Shown here one piece after another: positions 26,047-35,250 of a stretch of 64,000 nt of DNA. This stretch comes from an uncultured Sinobacteraceae bacterium. Lineage in GTDB: Bacteria > Pseudomonadota > Gammaproteobacteria > Nevskiales > Nevskiaceae. The translations under genes were made by a program, and so were the position numbers. The notes beneath the pieces are model-generated. The model saw only the letters and a program-made list of their open reading frames with translations, was not told where the DNA came from and did not search any database. The stretch covers positions 124,001 through 188,000 of the forward strand of contig CAIJRD010000002.1 of assembly GCA_903822975.1 (NCBI GenBank), written 5' to 3'. Every line of letters starts with the position of its first letter. Position 1 is the first letter of the stretch.

Positions 26047-27278
26047 CCCCAACGTTGAATTTCGCTGCGGCGGGTTCCGCACTCTTTCTGATCGCACTGC
26101 TCCTGCTGACGCGACCCTGGTGGCTCGGCGTCAGCACGCGGGTGCGACGTCGGCGCGCCAACGTGGCGGCCTATCAGACACGACTGATTGAACTCGACGA
26201 CGAGCGCAGAGCCGGCTTGCTCGACGCCGAAGCGGCGGCCGGCCTGCAGCAGGAACTCGGCGCACGCCTACTCGCCGATGCCGACGATGTGACCGCCGAT
26301 ACTGTGCATCCACCAACCGCGCGTCCGCGCGCTTGGGCGATTCTGGTGGTCGGACTGCTGCTCGCGCTGTTTGCGGGTGGCGGCTACTGGTACAGCGGTA
26401 GCTGGCAGATGCAACAGCAGATCGCCCGTCGCAGCGTGTCCGATCCACAGGTCGCCGCGATGGTCGAGACACTCGCCGAGAAGCTCAAGCAGCAGCCGGA
26501 CAATGTCGAAGGCTGGGCCTTGCTGGGTCGCTCGTATTTCGTGCTGCAGCGGTTCGGTGATGCTGCCAAGGCCTACGCCGAGGCGAACGCGCGTGCGAAG
26601 TCGCCGGACGCGGTGTTGCTAACGGATGAGGGCGAAGCACTGGCCTTCGCCGACGAGAACAACCTCAGCGATCGATCCGCGCAATTGTTCGCGCAGGCAC
26701 TGGACCTTCAACCGGATCTGGGCAAGGCGCTGTGGTACGGCGGACTCAGCGCGGCGCAGCGCGGTGACGTCGCCACCGCGCGTGCGCGCTGGTCGCGCTT
26801 GTCGCAGCAGGATCTGCCGGCACCGATGCGCGGCGTGCTGCAAGAACGCCTGCTCGCGCTCGACTCGGTCGCAGCACCGGCCAACGGTGCGGCCGCAGGC
26901 GCGGCGCCTTCGGCCACTCAGGCCGCATCGCCGGTGACGCTGCATATCCGCGTGGCACTGGCGCCCGAGCTGGCGGCAAAGATTCCGCCGAATGCAACGC
27001 TGCTGGTGTTTGCGCAGGCCGACGGCGGACCGCCGATGCCGCTGGCGGTGCAGCGCATCGCAGCGGCGCAGTTGCCGCTTGAGGTGACGCTCGACGACAG
27101 CCAGGCGATGACGCCGGCGATGAAGCTGTCGCAGTTCGAGCACTACCTCGTCAGCGCGCGGCTGTCGCAGTCCGGCATGGCGCAAGCGCAATCCGGCGAC
27201 TTGCAGGGCAGCATCAAGGCAGCGCGCGCCGAAGCGTCGAAGCCCTTGCAAGTCACGATCGATCGAGTCGTTCCGTGA
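26043..27278 (+). CDS. ccmI: Apocytochrome c chaperone CcmI (TPR protein)
   Basis: The 411-residue protein has two N-terminal membrane helices (LFLIALLLLTRPWWLGV and WAILVVGLLLALFAGG). A periplasmic TPR domain follows (KQQPDNVEGWALLGRSYF; ADENNLSDRSAQLFAQAL; GKALWYGGLSAAQRGDV). The C-terminal domain (VTLHIRVALAPELAAKI to ITIDRV-like end) resembles the CcmI C-terminal region. It binds the C-terminal helix of apocytochrome c. It closes the ccm operon; a 136-base gap follows. Confidence 0.93.
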   Translation: MTPTLNFAAAGSALFLIALLLLTRPWWLGVSTRVRRRRANVAAYQTRLIELDDERRAGLLDAEAAAGLQQELGARLLADADDVTADTVHPPTARPRAWAILVVGLLLALFAGGGYWYSGSWQMQQQIARRSVSDPQVAAMVETLAEKLKQQPDNVEGWALLGRSYFVLQRFGDAAKAYAEANARAKSPDAVLLTDEGEALAFADENNLSDRSAQLFAQALDLQPDLGKALWYGGLSAAQRGDVATARARWSRLSQQDLPAPMRGVLQERLLALDSVAAPANGAAAGAAPSATQAASPVTLHIRVALAPELAAKIPPNATLLVFAQADGGPPMPLAVQRIAAAQLPLEVTLDDSQAMTPAMKLSQFEHYLVSARLSQSGMAQAQSGDLQGSIKAARAEASKPLQVTIDRVVP

Positions 27279-27414
27279 TACCTCCGCTGGCATCAGCGCC
27301 GCCTAGGATCGTCGCGCAACCCATGACGATGCAGGAATCAAGCGACGTATGATTTGTCATTGCGTTACCTCCCCGCACGCGACAGCCGTCCGACAAACCG
27401 ACTGACTTCCCGAC

Positions 27415-28278
27415 ATGAACGCTCCGATCTCCGAGTTGCAAGGCTTGCCGCCGGCGCTGCCGACCTTCTTCAATGCCGCGCGCACGGCAGGTCGACGTCC
27501 CAGCGGCAAGATCGAACTGCCCGCCTTGCAGGCGCACGTCGCCGGCTTGAAAGTCGACGCGGCGCGGCTGCGCGCTTACAACCTGCTGCTCGGCTTCGAG
27601 GATCGCGCGAGCCTGCCCTTGACCTATCCGCATGTGCTCGGCAGTTCGCTGCACATGTACCTGATGGGTCAGCCTCAATTTCCGCTGCCCATGCTCGGAC
27701 TGGTGCATCTGCGTAACGAGATCGAGCAGCAGCGTGCGCTCGCCGTCGACGAAGCCCTGGACCTGCAGGTGGCACTGACCGACAGCCGCGAAGTGCCGCA
27801 AGGCCTGGAATTCGATTTCACCACCGAGTTCGCAGTGGGCGAGGGGCCGACGTTGTGGCGCGGAATCTCGACCTACCTGTATCGCATTCCGGGCAAGAAG
27901 CCGCCGCGTCGTCCGTCGTCCGCACCGGAGCCGATCCCGTTGTCGCGATATCTGGCATTCAACGCGCCGGCCGACATCGGCCGGCGTTACGCGAAGGTGT
28001 CGCGCGACTACAACCCGATTCACCTGTATGCGGTCAGCGCCAAACTGTTCGGTTTCAAACGCGCGATTGCCACCGGCATGTGGACGGCGGCGCGTGCGCT
28101 GGCGCTGCTGCAGCGCGAACTCGGCGTCGATCCGAACCATTACGCGTTTCAGTTCAAGCAGCCACTGCTGCTGCCGGGCCGCGCGGCGCTGCGTTACGAA
28201 TCCGCTGGCGATGCAGTTCGCTATTCCCTGGTTGGCAACGACGCCGGCCGCGTCCACATGCTCGGCACCCTGCGTTAG
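27415..28278 (+). CDS. MaoC/FAS1-dehydratase-like hydratase
   Basis: The 287-residue protein has a double hot-dog organisation. The C-terminal half contains the hydratase-2 motif DYNPIHLYAVSAKLFGF, in which D198, N200 and H203 are the expected catalytic residues, followed by AIATGMWTAARAL. The N-terminal half (YPHVLGSSLHMYLMGQP) lacks the dyad. It probably hydrates an enoyl-CoA or enoyl-thioester. It stands alone between the ccm operon and galU. The substrate is unknown. Confidence 0.83.
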   Translation: MNAPISELQGLPPALPTFFNAARTAGRRPSGKIELPALQAHVAGLKVDAARLRAYNLLLGFEDRASLPLTYPHVLGSSLHMYLMGQPQFPLPMLGLVHLRNEIEQQRALAVDEALDLQVALTDSREVPQGLEFDFTTEFAVGEGPTLWRGISTYLYRIPGKKPPRRPSSAPEPIPLSRYLAFNAPADIGRRYAKVSRDYNPIHLYAVSAKLFGFKRAIATGMWTAARALALLQRELGVDPNHYAFQFKQPLLLPGRAALRYESAGDAVRYSLVGNDAGRVHMLGTLR

Positions 28279-28365
28279 ACTAGCGGTCTGTAGTGCAGGT
28301 GTGGATGCTGCGCGGAACGAGCGTGGCCCCCACCGGTCTACCGACTCTCCCGACTAGAGACCCGA

Positions 28366-29283
28366 ATGCGTATCAGAAAAGCAGTTTTCCCCGTTGCCGG
28401 CCTCGGCACCCGCTTCCTACCCGCGACCAAGGCCAGCGCCAAAGAAATGCTGCCGATCGTCGACAAGCCCTTGATCCAGTACGCGGTGCAGGAGGCCATC
28501 TCGGCCGGCGCCGAAGAACTGATCTTCATTACCGGCCGCTCGAAGAATTCCATCATGGACCACTTCGACAAGGCCTATGAGCTGGAAGCCGAACTGGCCA
28601 GCCGCGGCAAGGGCAAGCTGCTCGAAACCGTGCAGGAAATCCTGCCGCCCGGCATCACCTGCATCTTCATCCGTCAGGCCGAAGCACTCGGTCTCGGCCA
28701 CGCAGTGCTGTGCGCCTGGCCGGCGGTCGGCGACGAAGATTTCTCGGTCATTCTGGCGGACGATCTCATCGACGGTCGCCTGCGTCCCTGTCTCGCACAG
28801 ATGCAGCGCGTTTATCAGGAATACGGCACCAGCGTGATTGCGGTGGAGCGCGTGCCGCAGGAAGACGTCTCCAGCTACGGCATCGTCGAAACGCAGCCGG
28901 TAGGCCCAGGCCTCGGCGAGATTCGCCGCATCGTCGAAAAGCCGAAGCCGGCCGAGGCGACCAGCAACCTCGCGGTGGTCGGTCGTTACATCCTGACGCC
29001 GCGCATCTTCAAGCTGCTCGAGCGCACGCAGCGCGGTGCCGGCGGCGAGATTCAGCTGACCGATGCGATCAGCGCCATGATCCAAGAACAGACCGTACTC
29101 GCCTACGAATTCGAAGGCACGCGGTACGACTGCGGCAGCAAGCTGGGTTATCTGAAGGCCAACGTCGAGTACGGCCTCAAGCATCCCGAACTCGCGGACG
29201 GATTCCGCGAATACCTGCACGACTTGACTGCGGACTGGTCGCAGCCGGCCGGCGAAAAAGTAGTGAAAGTCGCAAAAAAATAA
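28366..29283 (+). CDS. galU: UTP-glucose-1-phosphate uridylyltransferase
   Basis: The 305-residue enzyme makes UDP-glucose from UTP and glucose-1-phosphate for envelope polysaccharides. The N-terminal nucleotidyltransferase signature is FPVAGLGTRFLPATKASAKEM, given here as FPVAGLGTRFLP plus ATKASAKEM. It is followed by PLIQYAVQEA, the metal-binding FSVILADDLID, RIVEKPKP and the terminal YDCGSKLGYLKA. Length is standard. Confidence 0.96.
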   Translation: MRIRKAVFPVAGLGTRFLPATKASAKEMLPIVDKPLIQYAVQEAISAGAEELIFITGRSKNSIMDHFDKAYELEAELASRGKGKLLETVQEILPPGITCIFIRQAEALGLGHAVLCAWPAVGDEDFSVILADDLIDGRLRPCLAQMQRVYQEYGTSVIAVERVPQEDVSSYGIVETQPVGPGLGEIRRIVEKPKPAEATSNLAVVGRYILTPRIFKLLERTQRGAGGEIQLTDAISAMIQEQTVLAYEFEGTRYDCGSKLGYLKANVEYGLKHPELADGFREYLHDLTADWSQPAGEKVVKVAKK

Positions 29284-29324
29284 CGTCGGCACTGCCCGTA
29301 CGTCACGCGGCTTAAGGAAACGCC

Positions 29325-32195
29325 ATGAGTGGAACCAAGTATCAGAGCCTGATCGAGTCGTCCTCGATCCAGGGGGCCAATGCCGACTATGTCGAGGATC
29401 TGTACGAACAGTTCCTCGACGACCCGGACAGCGTCGATCCCGAATGGCGTGCCTACTTCCGCGGTGTGCAGGCGCCGAATGGCACCGTCGATGTGCCGCA
29501 CTCGCCGGTCAAGGCGCGCTTCGCCAAGCTGGCGCGCGAGCGCAAGACCGCAGCGCCGCTCAGCGCCAGCGATGCGCGCTTCGATGCGCGCGCCGCTGAG
29601 AAACAGGCCGCTGTACTGCGGCTGATCAACTATTACCGCGTGCGTGGCCATCAGGCGGCCAAACTCGATCCGCTCGGTCTGGCGCCGATCACGCTGGTGC
29701 AGGATCTCGATCCGACGTTCCACGGCCTGCAGCCGGAGGACATGGATTCGGAGTTCAACACCGGCACGCTGGCCGCCGCCGACCGTTTGCCGTTGCGCGA
29801 AATCATCCGCATCGTCAAAGCGGTGTACACCGACACGATCGGTGCGGAATACATGTACATCACGGAGACGGCGCAGAAGCGCTGGATCCAGAAGCGTCTG
29901 GAAGGCGAGGTGTTCAAGCCGCGCCTGACCAACGAGCAGAAGAAGGACGTGCTGACGCAGCTCGCCGCCGCCGAAGGCATCGAGCGTTATCTGCACAACA
30001 AGTACGTCGGCCAGAAGCGTTTCTCGCTGGAAGGTGGCGACTCGCTGATCCCGCTGCTGGATGAACTGATGCGGATGGCCGCCACCGGCGGTGTCGAAGA
30101 CATCGTCATCGGCATGGCGCATCGCGGCCGCCTCAACGTGCTGGTCAACGTGCTCGGCAAGTCGCCCAAGGATCTGTTCGCGGAATTCGAAGGCAAGTAT
30201 TCGGCGGAGAGCCTGACGCGCTCGGGCGACGTCAAGTACCACATGGGTTTCTCCACCGATATCGAAATCGTCGGCAAGCGCCTGCATCTGGTGCTGGCGT
30301 TCAATCCCTCGCATCTGGAAATCGTCAACCCGGTGGTCGAGGGTTCGGTCAAGGCCCGCCAGGTGCGTCGCGAAGACGAAAAGGGCGAGCGCGTGGTGCC
30401 GGTGCTGATCCACGGCGACGCCGCATTCGCCGGCCAGGGCGTGGTGATGGAAACGCTGCAGCTGTCGCAGTCGAAAGGCTACGGCACCGGCGGCACCGTC
30501 CACATCATCGTCAACAACCAGATCGGTTTCACCACACCGAATCCGATCGAAGCACGCGAAGGTCGCGAAGCGCGCACCTCGCGCTATTGCACCGACATCG
30601 CCAAGCTGCTCGAAGCGCCGGTGTTCCACGTCAACGGCGACGATCCGGAGGCGGTGGTGTTCGTCACCCGCCTGGCGATGGACTTCCGCAACGAATTCCA
30701 CAAGGACGTCATCGTCGATCTGTGCTGTTACCGCCGTCATGGCCACAACGAGGCCGACGAGCCGGCGGCCACCCAGCCGGTGATGTACGAAGCCATTCGC
30801 AAGCAGCCGACCACCTACACGCTGTATGCGCAGAAGCTGGTCGAGCAGGGCGTGATCGGCAAGGATGAACCCGATGCGCTGGCGCGCGCCTATCGCGATG
30901 GTCTGGACAAGGGCGAGAACATCGCCCGCACCACGCTCGGCATGGTCGGCAATCAGTACACGGTCAACTGGTCGAACTATCAGCAGGGCAGCTGGGACAC
31001 GCCGGCCGATACCTCGATGACGCTGGAAACGCTGCAGCGTCTGGCCGGCCAGTTGCACAAGCTGCCGGCGGATTTCACGCTGCATCCGCGCGTCGCCAAG
31101 ATTTACGAAGATCGCGTCAAGATGGCCGCCGGCGAATTGCCGATGGATTGGGGCTTCGCCGAAACCATGGCCTATGCCGCACTGGTGCAGGAAGGCTTCT
31201 CGGTGCGTCTGGTCGGTCAGGATTCGCGCCGCGGCACCTTCTTCCATCGTCACGCCACGATTCATGACGTGAAGACCGGCGCCAACTACACGCCGCTGCG
31301 TCATCTGGATGCGGACAAGCATCGCTTCGTCGTCAACGACACGTTGCTCAGCGAAGAAGGCGTGCTCGGCTTCGAGTACGGCTACAGCACCACCGATCCG
31401 GATAGTTTGGTGATCTGGGAAGCGCAGTTCGGCGACTTCGTCAACGGCGCGCAGGTCGTCATCGACCAGTTCATCGCCTCGGGAGAAGCCAAGTGGGGCC
31501 GTCTCTGCGGTCTGACGATGTTCCTGCCGCATGGCTTCGAAGGCCAGGGCCCGGAGCACTCCTCGGCTCGCCCCGAGCGCTTCCTGCAGTTGTGCGCCGG
31601 CAACAACATGCAGGTCTGCATGCCGTCGACGCCGGCGCAGTTCTTCCACATGATCCGCCGCCAGATGAAGCGCTCGCTGCGCCTGCCGCTGATCGTGATG
31701 ACGCCGAAATCGCTGCTGCGCCACAAGCTGTCGGTGTCGCATCTGGACGATCTCACCAACGGCCAGTTCCAGATGGTGATCGGCGAAACCGAGAAGCTCG
31801 ACGCCGCCAAGGTCAAGCGCATCGTGTTCTGTGCCGGCCGCGTCTACTACGATCTTTTGGAAGCGCGCAGCAAGCAGGGCCGTGGCGATGTCGCCATCGT
31901 CCGCATCGAGCAGCTGTATCCGTTCCCGCGCGCGGAATACGAGGCACAGATCGCCGCGTATCCGAATGCGAAGGAAGTGCTGTGGTGTCAGGAAGAGCCG
32001 GAAAACCAAGGCGCCTGGTATCAGATCAAGCATCGTCTGCGCGCCTACCTGGCGGACGATCACGATCTGCTGTACGCGACTCGCAAGGGCAATTCGACCA
32101 CTGCGGTCGGTTACCTGAAGGTGCATCAACATGAACAGGAAGACGTGGTGAAAGCGGCACTCGACGGCGGTCAACCGGTACGCGGCGGCGCCTGA
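29325..32195 (+). CDS. sucA: 2-oxoglutarate dehydrogenase E1 component
   Basis: The 956-residue thiamine-diphosphate enzyme decarboxylates 2-oxoglutarate in the TCA cycle. The N-terminal E2-docking segment (NADYVEDLYEQFLDDP) is present. The core contains IGMAHRGRLNVLVNVLGK, GDAAFAGQGVVMETLQLS, the metal/ThDP region IIVNNQIGFTT and CCYRRHGHNEADEP. The C-terminal half includes SRRGTFFHRHA and QEEPENQGAW. A TAAGGAAA ribosome site precedes the ATG. sucB follows after 76 bases. Confidence 0.98.
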   Translation: MSGTKYQSLIESSSIQGANADYVEDLYEQFLDDPDSVDPEWRAYFRGVQAPNGTVDVPHSPVKARFAKLARERKTAAPLSASDARFDARAAEKQAAVLRLINYYRVRGHQAAKLDPLGLAPITLVQDLDPTFHGLQPEDMDSEFNTGTLAAADRLPLREIIRIVKAVYTDTIGAEYMYITETAQKRWIQKRLEGEVFKPRLTNEQKKDVLTQLAAAEGIERYLHNKYVGQKRFSLEGGDSLIPLLDELMRMAATGGVEDIVIGMAHRGRLNVLVNVLGKSPKDLFAEFEGKYSAESLTRSGDVKYHMGFSTDIEIVGKRLHLVLAFNPSHLEIVNPVVEGSVKARQVRREDEKGERVVPVLIHGDAAFAGQGVVMETLQLSQSKGYGTGGTVHIIVNNQIGFTTPNPIEAREGREARTSRYCTDIAKLLEAPVFHVNGDDPEAVVFVTRLAMDFRNEFHKDVIVDLCCYRRHGHNEADEPAATQPVMYEAIRKQPTTYTLYAQKLVEQGVIGKDEPDALARAYRDGLDKGENIARTTLGMVGNQYTVNWSNYQQGSWDTPADTSMTLETLQRLAGQLHKLPADFTLHPRVAKIYEDRVKMAAGELPMDWGFAETMAYAALVQEGFSVRLVGQDSRRGTFFHRHATIHDVKTGANYTPLRHLDADKHRFVVNDTLLSEEGVLGFEYGYSTTDPDSLVIWEAQFGDFVNGAQVVIDQFIASGEAKWGRLCGLTMFLPHGFEGQGPEHSSARPERFLQLCAGNNMQVCMPSTPAQFFHMIRRQMKRSLRLPLIVMTPKSLLRHKLSVSHLDDLTNGQFQMVIGETEKLDAAKVKRIVFCAGRVYYDLLEARSKQGRGDVAIVRIEQLYPFPRAEYEAQIAAYPNAKEVLWCQEEPENQGAWYQIKHRLRAYLADDHDLLYATRKGNSTTAVGYLKVHQHEQEDVVKAALDGGQPVRGGA

Positions 32196-32271
32196 GCCGC
32201 GCACCGTCAAAAATCGTAGCGTCGTTGCAGCAGCGGCACCTCACTGAAGACGTATCAAGAACGGAGTTCGC

Positions 32272-33534
32272 ATGAGTATCGAGATCAAAGTCCCTAACCT
32301 GCCGGAATCGGTCACCGAGGCGACCATCGCAGGTTGGCATTTCAAGGCTGGTGACGCGGTCAAGCGCGAGCAGAATCTGGTCGATCTCGAAACCGACAAG
32401 GTGGTGCTGGAAGTGCCGGCGACCGCCGACGGCGTGCTGAAGGAAGTGCGGATTGCGCCGGGCGCCACGGTCAAAGCCGGCGACATCATCGGCGTGCTCG
32501 AGGAAGGAGCGGCCGCGGCCGCACCGACCGCGAAAGTGAAGGATTCCACACCCGCCGGCGGAGACACCGCCGGTGCCGCTGCCAAGCCGGAGCAGAAGTC
32601 TGCAGACAAAGCCGCCGATGCCAGCGACGACGGCCAGAGTCCGGCCGTGCGCAAGCTGCTGTCGGAACTCGGGCTGTCGGCGGCGCAGATCAGCGGCAGC
32701 GGCAAGGGCGGGCGCCTGACCAAGGAAGACGTGCAGGCCTATGCCGACAAGCAGAAGGCAGCACCGGCCGCAGCGCCGGCCAAGGCCGATGCACCGAAGG
32801 CAGCGGTGGCGACCTCCAAGCCAGTGGCAGGCTCTCGCGAAGAGCAGCGCGTACCGATGACGCGCATCCGTGCGCGTATCGCCGAGCGGCTGGTCGAAGC
32901 GCAGGCAACGGCGGCGATGCTCACCACGTTCAACGAAGTCGATCTGAAGGCGGTGTCGGAACTGCGCGCCAAGTTCAAGGAGCCGTTCGAGAAGGCCAAT
33001 GGCGTCAAGCTCGGCTTCATGTCGTTCTTCGTCAAGGCATCGATCGAAGCGCTGAAGAAATTCCCGGCCGTGAACGCGTCGATCGACGGCAGCGATGTGG
33101 TCTACCACGGCTACTACGACGTCGGCGTTGCGGTGTCGACCGAGCGCGGCCTGGTCGTGCCGATTCTGCGCGACGCCGATGCGCTGTCGTTCGCCGAAAT
33201 CGAAAAGACCATTGGCGAGCTCGGCCTGAAGGCGCGCAATGGCAAGCTGACGATGGACGATCTCACCGGCGGCACGTTCTCGATCACCAACGGCGGCACC
33301 TTCGGCTCGATGATGTCCACGCCGATTCTGAACCCGCCGCAGGCGGCGATTCTCGGTATGCACGGCATCTTCGACCGTCCGGTCGTGGTCGGCGGCGAGA
33401 TCGTGATCCGGCCGATGATGTATCTGGCGCTGACCTACGATCACCGCCTGATCGACGGTCGCGAGGCGGTGCTGTTCCTGCGTTCGATCAAGGAATCGTT
33501 GGAAGACCCGTCGCGGATGCTGCTGGCGCTTTAA
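32272..33534 (+). CDS. sucB: Dihydrolipoyllysine succinyltransferase (2-oxoglutarate dehydrogenase E2)
   Basis: The 420-residue E2 has a lipoyl domain with K43 in [10 protein letters not shown] and an alanine/lysine-rich linker. A peripheral-subunit-binding domain follows ([29 protein letters not shown]), then the catalytic domain ending [15 protein letters not shown] with H391 and D395. It passes succinyl groups to CoA. The usual third gene, lpd (E3), does not follow; a strong terminator does, so E3 must be encoded elsewhere. Confidence 0.97.
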   Translation: MSIEIKVPNLPESVTEATIAGWHFKAGDAVKREQNLVDLETDKVVLEVPATADGVLKEVRIAPGATVKAGDIIGVLEEGAAAAAPTAKVKDSTPAGGDTAGAAAKPEQKSADKAADASDDGQSPAVRKLLSELGLSAAQISGSGKGGRLTKEDVQAYADKQKAAPAAAPAKADAPKAAVATSKPVAGSREEQRVPMTRIRARIAERLVEAQATAAMLTTFNEVDLKAVSELRAKFKEPFEKANGVKLGFMSFFVKASIEALKKFPAVNASIDGSDVVYHGYYDVGVAVSTERGLVVPILRDADALSFAEIEKTIGELGLKARNGKLTMDDLTGGTFSITNGGTFGSMMSTPILNPPQAAILGMHGIFDRPVVVGGEIVIRPMMYLALTYDHRLIDGREAVLFLRSIKESLEDPSRMLLAL

Positions 33535-33875
33535 GCCGCAGCGCCTTGCAATCGAGCCCGCGTGCAGACTCTGCACGCGGGCTTTTTGTTGGCAGTGCGC
33601 TGAAAACGCAGGCAATCGAAGACCTTTGCGTCTCCAGTCGATGACTCGGGCCCAGCCGCCGACGATAGTTTGGCGACAGGGCGACGCGGTTCGGCGGCCA
33701 TGGTTTGAAACTTGGAATCTGCGGTAGCTGCAAACTCGGACTGCAGCCAGAACCTTGTCCTGAAACAATTCTTTACCCCCTGCGCGTCTGAACCGATCGC
33801 CTATCGGTAGCGTCCAACGCGTGCGGTGCGGCATATTGCGGCTCGCTCACAAGACAAGCTCCAATTGGAATTCAT
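33535..33875. other. Intergenic region between sucB and the RND adaptor gene
   Basis: After the sucB terminator, about 288 bases hold no convincing gene. A small inverted repeat, ACCGAT-5-ATCGGT at 33792-33808, lies about 70 bases before the adaptor ATG and could be an operator for the efflux operon. No clear promoter hexamers were found. Confidence 0.45.
33555..33587 (+). terminator. Intrinsic terminator after sucB
   Basis: A perfect 13-bp stem (AGCCCGCGTGCAG at 33555-33567, CTGCACGCGGGCT at 33571-33583) closes an ACT loop and runs into TTTTTGTT. It ends the sucAB transcript 21 bases after the stop. Confidence 0.95.
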
Positions 33876-35189
33876 ATGCGCAGAACGCTAGTCGCCGTAC
33901 TGGCGCTGCTCGCCGTTTTGCTTGCCGGCTGCGGCAAGCACTCGTCGCAGGCGGCGGGCGGTGGCGGAAAAAAAGGCCGAGGCGGTGCCGCCGATGGACC
34001 GGTGCCGGTCACCGTGATCACCGTGCACGCGCAGGATGTGCCGATCTATCTCGATGGTCTCGGCTCGGTGCAGGCCTTCAATAGCGCGACGCTGCAGCCG
34101 CAGGTCACCGGCCAATTGATTGCGGTGCCGTTCAAGGAAGGCGACGAGGTCAAGCGCGGCGATCTGATCGCGCAGATCGATCCACGCGCGTATCAGGCGC
34201 AGCTCGACGAAGCGCTGGCAAAGAAGGGGCAGGACACGGCAACGCTGACCAGTGCCAAGCTCGATCTGAAGCGCTACAGCGATTTGCTGCCGGATGGATT
34301 CGTCAGCAAGCAGCAGGTCGATCAGCAGGTCGCCACGGTCGGCAGCGCGCAAGCGCTGGTGCAGTCGGATGAAGCGGCGATCGAAAACGCGCGCGTGCAG
34401 TTGTCGTACTGCACGATCCGCGCGCCGTTCGACGGCGTGGTCGGCATCCGTCAGGTCGACGTGGGCAATCTCGTGCAGGGCGGTAGCTCGTCGGGCATTG
34501 TCGTGATCACGCAGATCAAGCCGATCTCGGTGAGCTTCACTTTGCCGGAGCAGGCGCTGGCGGAAATCCGCAAGGCCGATTCGCAGAAGCTCAGCGTGCT
34601 GGCCCTGAATCGCGACAACAAGACCCAGCTCGCGCAGGGCGAGTTGCTGGCGTTCGACAACACCATCGACCAGACCACCGGCACGATCAAGTTGAAGGCA
34701 ACGTTCGCCAACACCGACAAGGCGCTATGGCCCGGTCAGTTCGTCAACACGCGTCTGCTGGTGCGCACGCAGAAAGATGGACTGACGATTCCCGCGCCGG
34801 CCGTGCAGCGCGGACCGAACGGATCGTTTGTGTATGTCGCCAAGCCCGATCAGACCGTCGAAATGCGTAGCGTCACGATCGAGCAGTCCGAGGACGGCGT
34901 GGCACTGATCAGCGATGGACTCAAAGTAGGTGAGCAGGTCGTCACCGACGGCCAATACCGACTGCAGCCCGGCTCGAAGATCAGCGTGTCGACGGCGCCC
35001 GCCGCGGGTGACAAGGCCTCCAGCGCAGACGCCAGTGCGAAGTCGGAGCCGAGCACGAGCACGGGCACGAATGGCACACCGTCTGGTGCGACGCCCGGCA
35101 CAACCCCGGGAACAACCTCCGGCACAGCGCCTGGCGCAACGCCGCCGGCCAGCAGCGGACCTGCGGCACCCACCGCGCCGCGGCCCTGA
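33876..35189 (+). CDS. RND efflux periplasmic adaptor (MdtA-like lipoprotein)
   Basis: The 437-residue membrane-fusion protein has a lipoprotein signal with lipobox LAGC (C19). The adaptor core starts VPVTVITVHAQDVPIYLDGLG, with barrel-sandwich and hairpin segments (VPFKEGDEVKRGDLIAQID; SYCTIRAPFDGVVGIRQVD, each under the lipoyl fold). The end is a long proline/threonine/glycine repeat tail (GTNGTPSGATPGTTPGTTSG and beyond) of about 60 residues that the fold does not need. It links the two RND pumps encoded next to an outer-membrane channel. The next gene follows after 61 bases. Confidence 0.92.
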   Translation: MRRTLVAVLALLAVLLAGCGKHSSQAAGGGGKKGRGGAADGPVPVTVITVHAQDVPIYLDGLGSVQAFNSATLQPQVTGQLIAVPFKEGDEVKRGDLIAQIDPRAYQAQLDEALAKKGQDTATLTSAKLDLKRYSDLLPDGFVSKQQVDQQVATVGSAQALVQSDEAAIENARVQLSYCTIRAPFDGVVGIRQVDVGNLVQGGSSSGIVVITQIKPISVSFTLPEQALAEIRKADSQKLSVLALNRDNKTQLAQGELLAFDNTIDQTTGTIKLKATFANTDKALWPGQFVNTRLLVRTQKDGLTIPAPAVQRGPNGSFVYVAKPDQTVEMRSVTIEQSEDGVALISDGLKVGEQVVTDGQYRLQPGSKISVSTAPAAGDKASSADASAKSEPSTSTGTNGTPSGATPGTTPGTTSGTAPGATPPASSGPAAPTAPRP

Positions 35190-35250
35190 GTGCCGCATCC
35201 GATGAACTTCCAGCAGCAGGCGCCGTTGCCACGATGAGGCCGTCTCCACG

